NCBI RefSeq assembly: GCF_000585495.1
Contig: NZ_CP007264.1
Coordinates: forward strand, 620,001 to 684,000
DNA length: 64,000 nucleotides
Origin: Thermococcus nautili
Lineage (GTDB): Archaea; Methanobacteriota_B; Thermococci; Thermococcales; Thermococcaceae
Reading direction: 5' to 3'
In this document: positions 25,938 to 33,535 of the stretch, piece by piece
How the letters are laid out: each line of letters opens with the position of its first letter
Numbering within the stretch: the stretch's first letter is position 1
Notes under the pieces: generated by a model
Told to the model about the DNA's origin: nothing
What the model saw: the letters and a program-made list of their open reading frames with translations, nothing else
Databases searched by the model: none
Program-made: the position numbers and the translations under genes

Positions 25938-27665
25938 CTATTCTCTTCTCTGATTCCTATTTAGATTCGATAAAATTAATAGGATTAGTCCTCCAATACC
26001 TTCCAGGATAGATATTAGGAACACTACCATATTTTGTCTTGTAGACATGGCCCAATTCAGTAACTTTTCAATGTCAGTATTATTATTTGTCATCCCAAAA
26101 TTAACACCCAAAATGACAAACATTCCCCCGCCAAGCACAATCAACAGCATTGAAATGACGTTCTGCAAGGTAAGGAATCTTGCAAGCATCAAATTTTCCT
26201 GACTCTCTTCCCAGAGAAGGAGAACAGATGTAAGGGTTATGCCAAGATAAAGAATGACTACACTCTGAAACTGTTGTACCAGTGTGTTGACTGTGTTGTC
26301 CGAAAGCCCCATTCCATTTGTGATAGCATAAGCAAAAATGAGAGAGCTAGGGACAATGAAAGCCCCTATAATAAGGTTGTAGAATGTATCTAAGATATCA
26401 TTGCTCTCTCCTCGCCCAACAGTAGTTTTAATAAGGGCCTGAACAAATACAAGTCCATATCCCACCAGAGCCAGTAAAGCAAGGCCATAGGTAATGAAAT
26501 TTATAGAAAACAGCGAAGTTACCATAGAAAGAAGAACAATGAGGAGGATACCTAGCGCCCCCAACAAAATAGTTTCCCAGCGGTTCCAGATTAAAACAAA
26601 GGTGATACCCGCCCCAAATACCATTGAGAAGACCCAGATGAGTATGGCAAAGTCTCCCGGATTAACCCCTACCCAAAGGAGAAGGGCAACATTACTAGTA
26701 AGAATAAATGTGACAATTAATGAAACAACACCTTCATAGGGAATTTCCTGTAATCCACTTAAGAGAATCAAAAAAGATACAGAAACCAGATATATAATCC
26801 AAATCCAAATTCCCATTAAAGTGCGTATATGGAAAAGTTTAGCCAAAGAGAGAGGAACAAATAGATAAACAAACACTCCACCAAAACTAAACAATGCAGT
26901 TCTCCCCTTTTCATTTAGTAAACTATCCGAGAACAGAAACGCTATCGTAGGTAATAAAATCAAAAGTAAAATCCACGTTAGAAGAAGGCCCGCTCCAACA
27001 TAGCTTCGCGAGTTAGTAGAATTCGTAGAGCCTGAAGATACGTTAAATTCTTCACCATTTTCATTTGGTATAAATGTGTAGTTCTTTACTACTCTTTTGC
27101 CATCCTCAGTAAACGCAACAACTAGATGAACGGGATTTTTCTCTGGAACGAGCAGACTCATATTGGCTGAATTACTCACAAGAACTGCATATGCGTAATC
27201 AATGTATACGGTAGTGCCTGTTAAAGTTACATTTTTTAGAATAAAACCAATTTCAAGGGGGCGAGAACACATATCATTTTCGCAGAGAACTACGTTCCAG
27301 TGGTTTAAGTGGCCATAGCTGATGGTAGAATTTAAAATAATGTCTCTGGAACCTTGAGGGGAAATAACAAAAAAAGCTCTTTTGCTGTGAGGTTCATACA
27401 GAACTGCCTCAACTTTGAGAATATGTGAGGAGTTTAGAACGCCAACAGTGGCATAAATTGCAATATCGATATCTTGGGCATTTTTTGGAAAGTTAATTAT
27501 TGTAACGTTGCTGATATTAAAAACAACGTACTTGCTGGTGGATACCACCGCAAATTGATTGTTACTCCTCCAGACTGTCTCAGCATTAGCATAAGAATGG
27601 GATATAGAACCTACAATTATGAATGCTAATATTATCGCTAAGATTATGATTTGTAGCTTTTTCAT
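25938..27665 (-). CDS. Polytopic membrane protein with extracellular N-terminal domain, unknown
   Basis: A 575-residue AT-rich gene that I do not recognise. A signal peptide spans about residues 1-28 (KKLQIIILAIILAFIIVGSISHSYA). An extracellular beta-rich domain with many N-glycosylation-type NxS/T sites covers about 29-215, and about ten membrane helices follow to the end. The ATG at 27665 lies about 30 nt after a TATA element (TTTTTAAATT, minus strand, near 27700), so the transcript is probably leaderless. A longer frame starting at 27695 would begin almost at the TATA box. Base composition unlike its neighbours suggests acquisition by transfer, together with the decayed stretch up to tRNA-Val. 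Confidence 0.78.
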   Translation of the reverse strand: MKKLQIIILAIILAFIIVGSISHSYANAETVWRSNNQFAVVSTSKYVVFNISNVTIINFPKNAQDIDIAIYATVGVLNSSHILKVEAVLYEPHSKRAFFVISPQGSRDIILNSTISYGHLNHWNVVLCENDMCSRPLEIGFILKNVTLTGTTVYIDYAYAVLVSNSANMSLLVPEKNPVHLVVAFTEDGKRVVKNYTFIPNENGEEFNVSSGSTNSTNSRSYVGAGLLLTWILLLILLPTIAFLFSDSLLNEKGRTALFSFGGVFVYLFVPLSLAKLFHIRTLMGIWIWIIYLVSVSFLILLSGLQEIPYEGVVSLIVTFILTSNVALLLWVGVNPGDFAILIWVFSMVFGAGITFVLIWNRWETILLGALGILLIVLLSMVTSLFSINFITYGLALLALVGYGLVFVQALIKTTVGRGESNDILDTFYNLIIGAFIVPSSLIFAYAITNGMGLSDNTVNTLVQQFQSVVILYLGITLTSVLLLWEESQENLMLARFLTLQNVISMLLIVLGGGMFVILGVNFGMTNNNTDIEKLLNWAMSTRQNMVVFLISILEGIGGLILLILSNLNRNQRRE

Positions 27666-27773
27666 TTTAATCGTTGGTACATAGTATAAGCACAATTTAA
27701 AAACGTTTCGTTAGTTAATTAAAAAGTTTAATTTAAAAATTAAAAATCCTCAACGCCAGCGGCGGAAACAATA

Positions 27774-27914
27774 TTGCAAGCCCCAATTAGCACTTTCGAA
27801 GAGGCTTTTCAAAAGTTTGTAGCTCTTGCTCAAGGCTTAAATAGAGCAGATTTTGCTCGTAAATCACATTTTCCAAAAAGAACACACCAAAAAGACTGGC
27901 GAGTTTGGAAGTAA
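27774..27914 (+). pseudogene. Possible 46-residue coding remnant
   Basis: A frame from TTG to TAA with natural-looking composition (STFEEAFQKFVALAQGLNR ... HQKDWRVWK). There is no good start codon or ribosome binding site, and a stop (TAA) lies about nine codons upstream of the TTG. It may be the 3' end of a lost mobile-element gene, or chance. Confidence 0.25.
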
Positions 27915-27949
27915 ACCCTCATGAGAACAAGCCATTCAAGAGGCATGCC

Positions 27950-27982
27950 AACTTTGATGAAACTTTGCGCAGGCAAAGTTTC
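27950..27982. repeat. Hairpin repeat, copy 1
   Basis: GAAACTTTGC-GCAG-GCAAAGTTTC (27959-27982) is a perfect 10-bp stem. The preceding AACTTTGATGAAACTTT (27950-27966) is repeated exactly at 28296-28312. Confidence 0.7.
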
Positions 27983-28027
27983 CTAACGGGGGGCGAAGCC
28001 CCACTCCGGGGGTTTGAGAGTACAGAG

Positions 28028-28046
28028 CAAGCTTTAACAAAGCTTG
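28028..28046. repeat. Short perfect hairpin
   Basis: CAAGCTTT-AAC-AAAGCTTG is a perfect 8-bp stem with a 3-nt loop. It lies between the two copies of the longer hairpin repeat. Confidence 0.55.
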
Positions 28047-28295
28047 ACCAAAAGCTCGTGATTCCTCTTTATGGCTCCTCTTCAAAGGATTTTAAAATCA
28101 AGTCAACCGTTGAGAATTTGAATTCACCTTCTTAAGGACTCCTTCACACGGGTTCTACTTAAACCGCGCTCCAAAGGAGCGCTAAAGACCTGAACCCATT
28201 GTAAAAGGTACTATTAAAGGAATTCACTCATCTTTAAAGGGCAACTCAAGCAGAAATCCATTCACAGAATAGACTTTTTTCAAAAGAGAATCACA

Positions 28296-28329
28296 AACTT
28301 TGATGAAACTTTTGCTTGACAAAAGTTTC
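28296..28329. repeat. Hairpin repeat, copy 2, next to tRNA-Val
   Basis: GAAACTTTTG-CTTGA-CAAAAGTTTC (28305-28329) is a perfect 10-bp stem with the same 17-nt lead as copy 1. It ends 2 nt before the tRNA 3' end, so it could act in tRNA transcript termination or mark one edge of an inserted segment. Confidence 0.65.
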
Positions 28330-28331
28330 GA

Positions 28332-28408
28332 TGGTGGGCCCGCGGGGATTCGAACCCCGGACCTCCACCTTGTAAGGGTGGCGTCATGACCATCTAGACC
28401 ACGGGCCC
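28332..28408 (-). tRNA. tRNA-Val (anticodon UAC)
   Basis: Read on the minus strand, the gene has acceptor GGGCCCG paired with CGGGCCC, U8, a D arm, anticodon stem CCACC/GGTGG with loop CTTACAA (anticodon TAC), the T arm GTTCGAATC, discriminator A and an encoded CCA end. No intron is seen. It is flanked on its 3' side by an AT-rich island and on its 5' side by the promoter of the next gene. Confidence 0.96.
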
Positions 28409-28470
28409 GCCCACCTTCGAGGACGCTGGAAAATTTATAACGTTTTCGCATTATTCCCTTGGGGATTGGC

Positions 28471-29232
28471 ATGGACAGGATTAAACTTCTCGCGGGACTC
28501 TCGGCGGTTCTCATCCTCATCGCAACGGGGGCAACGTGGGTCATTACAAAAGACATCAACACTACCATTGTAATTCTCACGCTTGCCTCGACCCTGGCAA
28601 CCGTCATGATGGCCGTAACGATATACGAGCTGGACATAGCGCTGAAAGAGCTCAACTTCGAAGCGGTTAGTGCGGTTTACGAGATGATGGATGAGAAGGT
28701 CAAAGGCGACATTACAAAGATTAGAAAGTGGCACCAAGAGGATAGTGAAAAAGGGCTGATTTCAAAGGGAGACGAAGTGAAAGAGGAGTTCTACAGAGAG
28801 TTCTTTCGGGACAACGAAAAGGTAAAAACCGTAAGCGACGCCAGCAGGGTGCTCAATCGCATAGGATACTTCGTTTACAGGGACTTCGTGGGTGACTGGT
28901 TCATCCAGGAGCAGTACGCTGGTTTGATACTTGACTCATTTCTCGCCATGAAGCCATACCTCAAAGCCCTCAGAAACCGCAGAGAATGTGGCAATGAGGG
29001 TGAGAAAAGCGAAAAGGAAGGTTGCAAAAACGGACCCTGGTTCCTGAGGCGCTTCTACCTTCTTCTGGTCGTGATTAGCTACGACTACCTGTGCAGGGAA
29101 TTTCAAGAGAACTGCAAGAAAACGTTCAGAAAGTATGGATATCCTGGGCACACAAATCCCATACCCAAAGAGTGGCTCGCAGAAGACGTTAGAAAATGGC
29201 TAAAGAAGAAAGGGTACAAAAATTACGTTTAA
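28471..29232 (+). CDS. Two-helix membrane protein, DUF4760-like
   Basis: A 253-residue protein with two N-terminal membrane helices (about residues 6-24 and 31-52, typical WVITKDINTTIVILTLASTLATVMMA turn) and a long cytoplasmic helical part. This layout and the motif FEAVSAVYEMMDE recall DUF4760 proteins, whose function is unknown. Four Cys lie between residues 170 and 220. ATG 28471 is chosen because ATTTATAA near 28434 would put the transcript start close to it (near-leaderless). The upstream TTG start is less likely. Codon use is more mixed than in neighbouring housekeeping genes. Its stop overlaps the convergent tgtA stop by 4 nt. Confidence 0.72.
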   Translation: MDRIKLLAGLSAVLILIATGATWVITKDINTTIVILTLASTLATVMMAVTIYELDIALKELNFEAVSAVYEMMDEKVKGDITKIRKWHQEDSEKGLISKGDEVKEEFYREFFRDNEKVKTVSDASRVLNRIGYFVYRDFVGDWFIQEQYAGLILDSFLAMKPYLKALRNRRECGNEGEKSEKEGCKNGPWFLRRFYLLLVVISYDYLCREFQENCKKTFRKYGYPGHTNPIPKEWLAEDVRKWLKKKGYKNYV

Positions 29233-30965
29233 CCAACGCCCCTCCTGACCTTCACGGCCAGGCCACTCTGGAAGACCTTCAGCTCCTCGCCGTTCAGGAG
29301 GGTCTGCCCGGTCGCGAGAAGCTCGTCTTTTTCGTTCACCACCAGAACCTCGTCGTAGGGCCTGATTGAGGGGTCGGCATCGACCACGAACTTTGCGAAG
29401 ACGTTTTTTCCGCGCTTCGCGAAGGGTTCGGCATCTTCGTTGACAACGACACGCATCCTCGGGAACGGCAGGAGCGCGTGGAGTCTCTTTGCCCCTTCGA
29501 TGCCGAGCGTTAACAGACCGTCCTCCGCTCTAAAGGTCGCAAGGTGCTTGCCCTTCGCCTTTACCTGCCTCGGCATTCCTGTCTTCCGGGAAAGCTCGAC
29601 GAACGCATCTCTGAAAGCCTCGCCCGCCCCTTCGCCGAACTGATACTCCGCCACCGCCATGACGTACTTCCTCGCTTCCCCTTTCCTCGGCTTCTCTATC
29701 GTGAAGTCCTCCTCGCCCTCGCTCTGAGCGAAGGGGTAGCTCAAACTCAGATACTTTGGAATCTCGCCGAATATCGGGTGTTTTACCTTTTCGGGGAACT
29801 TTCTGGCAACGCGCTCGGCCCTCTCTTTGGCACGATAAACGATTGGCCATCTCATCGCCTCCTCGCTCACCTTGAAGAAGGCGCTCGCCTTGGTTACCGG
29901 CTCGTTCTTCTCAAGGTAGTCCCTGTACTCGAGCAGTCTCTTGTAAGCTGAGTAAAGCTTCGGGTGGCTCCTTGCCCTCTCGTCAACGAGGCGCCAGAGT
30001 TCCCCTTCCTTTATCGCCTGCTTGACCCTGTTTAGCTCCTCGCGTATCACCCAGAGGTTGTGGATGGCTAAAAGCCTCGTCCGCTCCTCCTTCGGCATCT
30101 CACGCAATTCCTGCGGGGTGTAGCGGGAGCAGACGGGGCAGGAGCAGGGGAAGTACTCAAGCTCTTCGAGCCTTTTCGTTCCCTCGGGTGTCAGATAGCG
30201 GTCGTCTTTAGCGTACAAAGCGTAGCTCGCCGAGTCGAATAGGTCAACGCCCATAGCGACTGCCAAAGCGAAAATCATCGGATGGCCTGCACCGAAGAGG
30301 TGAACGGGCCTGTCCGGCCTTAGACCGAGCTTGGAAGCTATAACAACGTCCACCAAATCGCGGTAGCGGTAGCTCTCCATTAGTGGGACGACCGCACCAA
30401 TCGGATGTATCTCGAAGTTCATCCTGCTGAGCTCCCGCGCGGCGTAGGTTCTTAAGTCCGGATAAGTGGACCCCTGAACCGCCGCGTTCATGGCGATGTT
30501 CTTTATGCTCTCGGCTTCCTTCGCCCGCTCGAGGGTTATCCTCAGGTCCTCCTGGGCCTTCTCCCTCGGCGCGTCTGGAGGAGTCGGAATGTCGAGGAAA
30601 GTGCCTATATCAACGCCGATTTTCTCCTGGAACTCGATTATCTCGCGGTTGGTAACTTCAACCTCGCCGTAGCGCATGAGCTGGAAACTGCCAGAATCAA
30701 CCTCGATTATCCCGTCGTAGTCGAGGAGCTTATGAATGCCCAGCTCAAGGGCCTTTTCCCTCAGCTCCGGCGTCTTGTAGATGATGTAGGAGTTGGTGAT
30801 TATCATTCCAAAGCCCATCTCCTTGAGCTCCTTCGGCGTCACGATGAGCTGTTTCGGGTTGATGACGGGCATTATGGCGGGAGTTTCGATGCTCTTGCCG
30901 TTGACGGTGAGCTTTCCTATTCTTCCGGCCGCGTCGCGCGCCCTAACCTCGAACCTGAACTCCAT
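29229..30965 (-). CDS. tgtA: tRNA-guanine(15) transglycosylase (archaeosine synthesis)
   Basis: A 578-residue enzyme that swaps guanine 15 in the D loop of tRNA for preQ0, the first step to archaeosine. The TIM-barrel catalytic domain (about 1-345) has EVDSGSFQLM with the catalytic Asp, TFLDIPTPPDAP, and the zinc site CSCPVC ... HN. The following C-terminal domains end in a PUA RNA-binding domain (about 500-578). Length is usual for the archaeal enzyme. ATG 30965 follows GAGGTGAGAGC; the longer frame (30980) lacks a site. Convergent with the DUF4760-like gene. Confidence 0.96.
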   Translation of the reverse strand: MEFRFEVRARDAAGRIGKLTVNGKSIETPAIMPVINPKQLIVTPKELKEMGFGMIITNSYIIYKTPELREKALELGIHKLLDYDGIIEVDSGSFQLMRYGEVEVTNREIIEFQEKIGVDIGTFLDIPTPPDAPREKAQEDLRITLERAKEAESIKNIAMNAAVQGSTYPDLRTYAARELSRMNFEIHPIGAVVPLMESYRYRDLVDVVIASKLGLRPDRPVHLFGAGHPMIFALAVAMGVDLFDSASYALYAKDDRYLTPEGTKRLEELEYFPCSCPVCSRYTPQELREMPKEERTRLLAIHNLWVIREELNRVKQAIKEGELWRLVDERARSHPKLYSAYKRLLEYRDYLEKNEPVTKASAFFKVSEEAMRWPIVYRAKERAERVARKFPEKVKHPIFGEIPKYLSLSYPFAQSEGEEDFTIEKPRKGEARKYVMAVAEYQFGEGAGEAFRDAFVELSRKTGMPRQVKAKGKHLATFRAEDGLLTLGIEGAKRLHALLPFPRMRVVVNEDAEPFAKRGKNVFAKFVVDADPSIRPYDEVLVVNEKDELLATGQTLLNGEELKVFQSGLAVKVRRGVG

Positions 30966-30998
30966 GCTCTCACCTCTCAATGCCCTAACACTTCGACC

Positions 30999-31925
30999 TT
31001 AAAAGCCTGCCGAGAAGAGCTTGATGAGCAGGAAGGCAAGGATTCCGGCGAAGAGTGGCGCACGAACCCAGCTCTTCACGATGTCCACGAGGAGCTTTTT
31101 GTTCACGTGCTCTCCCTTGTATGCGCTCAGTCCGCTTATCGCCCCGACTATCGCCTGGCCCGAGCTGACGGGCAGACCGAAGAGGTTCGCGGTGCTGACC
31201 GCTATCGAGGCTCCGAACTGACTTGAGAAGGCCGAAGTCGGGCCGAGCGGTGCTATGTCCTTTCCTATCGTCATCATGACCTCGTAGCTGAAGGTGAGCG
31301 TTCCAAAGGCCATCACAAGGGCGAGGAGAGCATTTGGGTCGGACATTCCGCCGGCCTTTGCGAGGCCGATGACGTTCGAAACCTCGTTCGTGCCGAGGTT
31401 GAAGGCTGAAAAAGCTGAGGCGAGAAAGACGAGCCACTTCTGGGTGAGTTCGAGGTTCTTGAGGCACTTTATCCTCCTGAGGAATGGCTTGTAGAGCTTG
31501 TATATTGCTATGGCCAGGAGGGAAGCGAGGACCGGGGAGAAAAACCAAGCCGAGACGATTTTACCGATTGTCCACCAGTCGACGGGGAGACCGAGGGCGA
31601 GGGATGAACCTATGAGTGCACCGATTATTGACTGGGTCGTCGAGATTGGCCGTCCCCAGAGGCTCGCGATTGTAACCGCAGATGCCGCGCTGAAGAGCGC
31701 CAAAGCGACTTCTCCAGCCGATAAACCGCTCGCCAGTCCAGTTATCGTCCCTGACACGGCCGAGTGACCAATAACTGCACCTAACGTGGTGAAAACAGCT
31801 ATTATTAGAACGGCCCGTTTGAAGCCCACTATCCCTGAACCGACCGCTGTGCCAACTGCCTTTGCGCTGTCGTTCGCTCCGACGGCCCATGCCATGAAGA
31901 ACGCCGCTGCGATGAGAGCTATCAT
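30999..31925 (-). CDS. Inorganic phosphate transporter, PiT family
   Basis: A 308-residue polytopic membrane protein. It has the two inverted PiT signatures, GANDSAKAVGTAVGSG near the start and GTNEVSNVIGLAKAGG in the middle, plus STTQSIIGALIG and PVSSGQAIVGAISG re-entrant segments. It imports phosphate with sodium or protons. Length is on the short side for the family but both repeats are complete. It lies 33 nt after tgtA on the same strand (upstream of it in transcription), so the two may be co-transcribed. A TATA-like tract, TATATAGAATATAG, lies just ahead of the ATG. Confidence 0.92.
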   Translation of the reverse strand: MIALIAAAFFMAWAVGANDSAKAVGTAVGSGIVGFKRAVLIIAVFTTLGAVIGHSAVSGTITGLASGLSAGEVALALFSAASAVTIASLWGRPISTTQSIIGALIGSSLALGLPVDWWTIGKIVSAWFFSPVLASLLAIAIYKLYKPFLRRIKCLKNLELTQKWLVFLASAFSAFNLGTNEVSNVIGLAKAGGMSDPNALLALVMAFGTLTFSYEVMMTIGKDIAPLGPTSAFSSQFGASIAVSTANLFGLPVSSGQAIVGAISGLSAYKGEHVNKKLLVDIVKSWVRAPLFAGILAFLLIKLFSAGF

Positions 31926-32056
31926 TCCCTCACCTCTCTATATTCTATATAGTCTATTTAGGCAGAGGGGCACTTTAAAAGGGTTTCGGCTTTAAAAGCG
32001 TTGCGGTGGTGGGATGGAAACCGGGGAACAAAAGCGGGATTTAGATTCGCAGTGAA

Positions 32057-33112
32057 TCACAACCGCCCGGTGAGAAGCCTTGCGTAGCCGTAGACGTGGA
32101 GCGAGAGGTAGAAAAGCGCCCAGAACCAGACGATTAGGGGGAAGAGGAGGGCGTTGGAGAGCTTTCCGCCCTCAACGAGCGTTGGGAGGAGCATTGTGAC
32201 AACCTCGAACCCCCACCAGAGGGCAAAGAGGCCAAAATTGCCGGTTGCGAGCAGTAGAACAGGAACCAGAACGTCGAGGAGGGCTACGAAGTCTCCGAGC
32301 AGGAGGAACGCCCAGTCCTTGGTAAAGCCACCGCCGAGGTTCTTGAGGTCGCCGAGGAACCAGCGCTTTCTCTGGCGCCAGAGAACTGAGAGGCTCCTCG
32401 GCATCTCCGTCCAGACCCTTGCCCTCGGCGCGTAGACCACCTTCCCGAGCCTCTTGACGGCCTTTGTGGTGGCGTAGTCCTCGACGATGTCCTCGACGAA
32501 ACCCCCGATTCTTTCAAGAGCATCCCTGCGGAAGGCCGAAACCGGGCCTGGGGCGAGGCTTAAATCTTCAAGCTCCTTGGCCCTGCGGAACATCGCTATC
32601 CTAAGGTGCTCCGCGTCCTGCGCCCTCTCGAGGAAGGACTCCCCCGTGACCCTAACCTGTCCTCCAACGGCGAGCACTTCGTCGGAGTGGAAGCGCCTCA
32701 CGAGCTCCCCAACCGCGGTCGGTTCGAGGTAGCTGTCGGCGTCGGTTGTTACTATTATCTCGCCAGAGGCTTTGGAAAGGCCGAAGTTCAGGGCTCTGGC
32801 TTTGCCCCCGTGCTCCTTCCGGTAAACCTTCAGGCGGGGGTTTTTCACCGATGAAGCAACCTCAAACGTGTTGTCCTCACTGCCGTCATCGACAACGATG
32901 ACCTCAAAATCCGGATAATCCTGAGCAAGAGCCGAGCGTATGGCTCTAAGAACTCTCTCCCCCTCGTTGTAAGCCGGGATTATGATTGAAACCCCCGGCG
33001 TCCATTCTTTAGTTCTGTAGTTCTTGAAAAGGCTAATTATGTAATTGAAGAAGAAGTAGCCGTCCCAGAGGAAAATGAGGGCGAGCGCAACGGCGAGGAG
33101 AGGTGGGCTCAT
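32057..33112 (-). CDS. Membrane glycosyltransferase, family 2
   Basis: A 351-residue processive-type GT2 enzyme. One N-terminal membrane helix (about 5-28) precedes the GT-A domain: SIIIPAYNEGERV, VVDDGSEDNTF (UDP binding), TTDADSYL (metal DxD), EDYATTKAV (acceptor/base) and RQRKRWFLGDL (QxxRW). Three C-terminal hydrophobic segments follow. These are the marks of hyaluronan/poly-GlcNAc/cellulose-synthase-like enzymes that make or export a surface polysaccharide or glycolipid. The start is probably leaderless (GAATTAAAACC about 27 nt upstream). Sugar and product cannot be told. Confidence 0.9.
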   Translation of the reverse strand: MSPPLLAVALALIFLWDGYFFFNYIISLFKNYRTKEWTPGVSIIIPAYNEGERVLRAIRSALAQDYPDFEVIVVDDGSEDNTFEVASSVKNPRLKVYRKEHGGKARALNFGLSKASGEIIVTTDADSYLEPTAVGELVRRFHSDEVLAVGGQVRVTGESFLERAQDAEHLRIAMFRRAKELEDLSLAPGPVSAFRRDALERIGGFVEDIVEDYATTKAVKRLGKVVYAPRARVWTEMPRSLSVLWRQRKRWFLGDLKNLGGGFTKDWAFLLLGDFVALLDVLVPVLLLATGNFGLFALWWGFEVVTMLLPTLVEGGKLSNALLFPLIVWFWALFYLSLHVYGYARLLTGRL

Positions 33113-33136
33113 GTGTGAAAAATCTGCCCGAAGGTT

Positions 33137-33445
33137 TTAATTCTTACCGTCCACCGTGAGGACGGGCTTTCTCCCGAGCCTGTACCTCACGACGTAGCGA
33201 CCGTGCTCGAAATCGTCTTCCTCGGCCTCGAGGACTTCGACCGGCTCAAGTTCAAGGCCCAAATCCATAGCCTCCCACTTGATGTCGTCGAAGTAGTCAT
33301 ACAGCCCGCAGGTGGCGCAGAAGGAACCCTCGAACTCTATGATGACCCCGTCTCCCTCGAGCTTTAGAATCCTCGCGCTGGCCTCGCTACCGTGGAGGCG
33401 GTTGAACTCCTCGAGAACCTTCCTGAGCTTCTCCTCGACCTCCAT
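33137..33445 (-). CDS. Small conserved-looking protein with CxxC, unknown
   Basis: A 102-residue acidic protein that I do not recognise. Helix 1-20 is followed by ILKLEGDGVIIEFEGSFCATCGLYDYFDDI. A strand-loop with CATC and then a helix resembles the NifU C-terminal domain layout (VxLxGxCxxC), so Fe-S or metal binding is possible, but the resemblance is weak. The end is a strand pair (GRYVVRYRLGRKPVLTV). GGTGGGAGA precedes the ATG. It lies next to the glycosyltransferase gene, divergent from lhr. Confidence 0.65.
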   Translation of the reverse strand: MEVEEKLRKVLEEFNRLHGSEASARILKLEGDGVIIEFEGSFCATCGLYDYFDDIKWEAMDLGLELEPVEVLEAEEDDFEHGRYVVRYRLGRKPVLTVDGKN

Positions 33446-33535
33446 TCTCCCACCGGATTCAGTTCGCCAAGCCCACTTAAAAAGTTTGCTTAACCAACCG
33501 AATAGTTTAAAAACCGAAAGTCCAACGGGTGGCCG

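Larger units (their letters stand above)
27666..28331. other. AT-rich non-coding stretch with hairpin repeats and a small ORF remnant
   Basis: No full gene fits in these 666 bases. They hold the promoter of the membrane-protein gene (near 27700), a 46-codon frame at 27774-27914 ending KDWRVWK that could be a gene remnant, and three perfect hairpins described separately. The stretch ends 2 nt from the 3' end of tRNA-Val, a usual target of archaeal integrases, so it may be the worn-out end of an integrated element. I see no integrase motif. Confidence 0.5.

Noticed and set aside
27905-28135. 76-codon plus-strand frame in the AT-rich gap
   Set aside because: It runs through a perfect hairpin repeat and has no ribosome binding site or family pattern.
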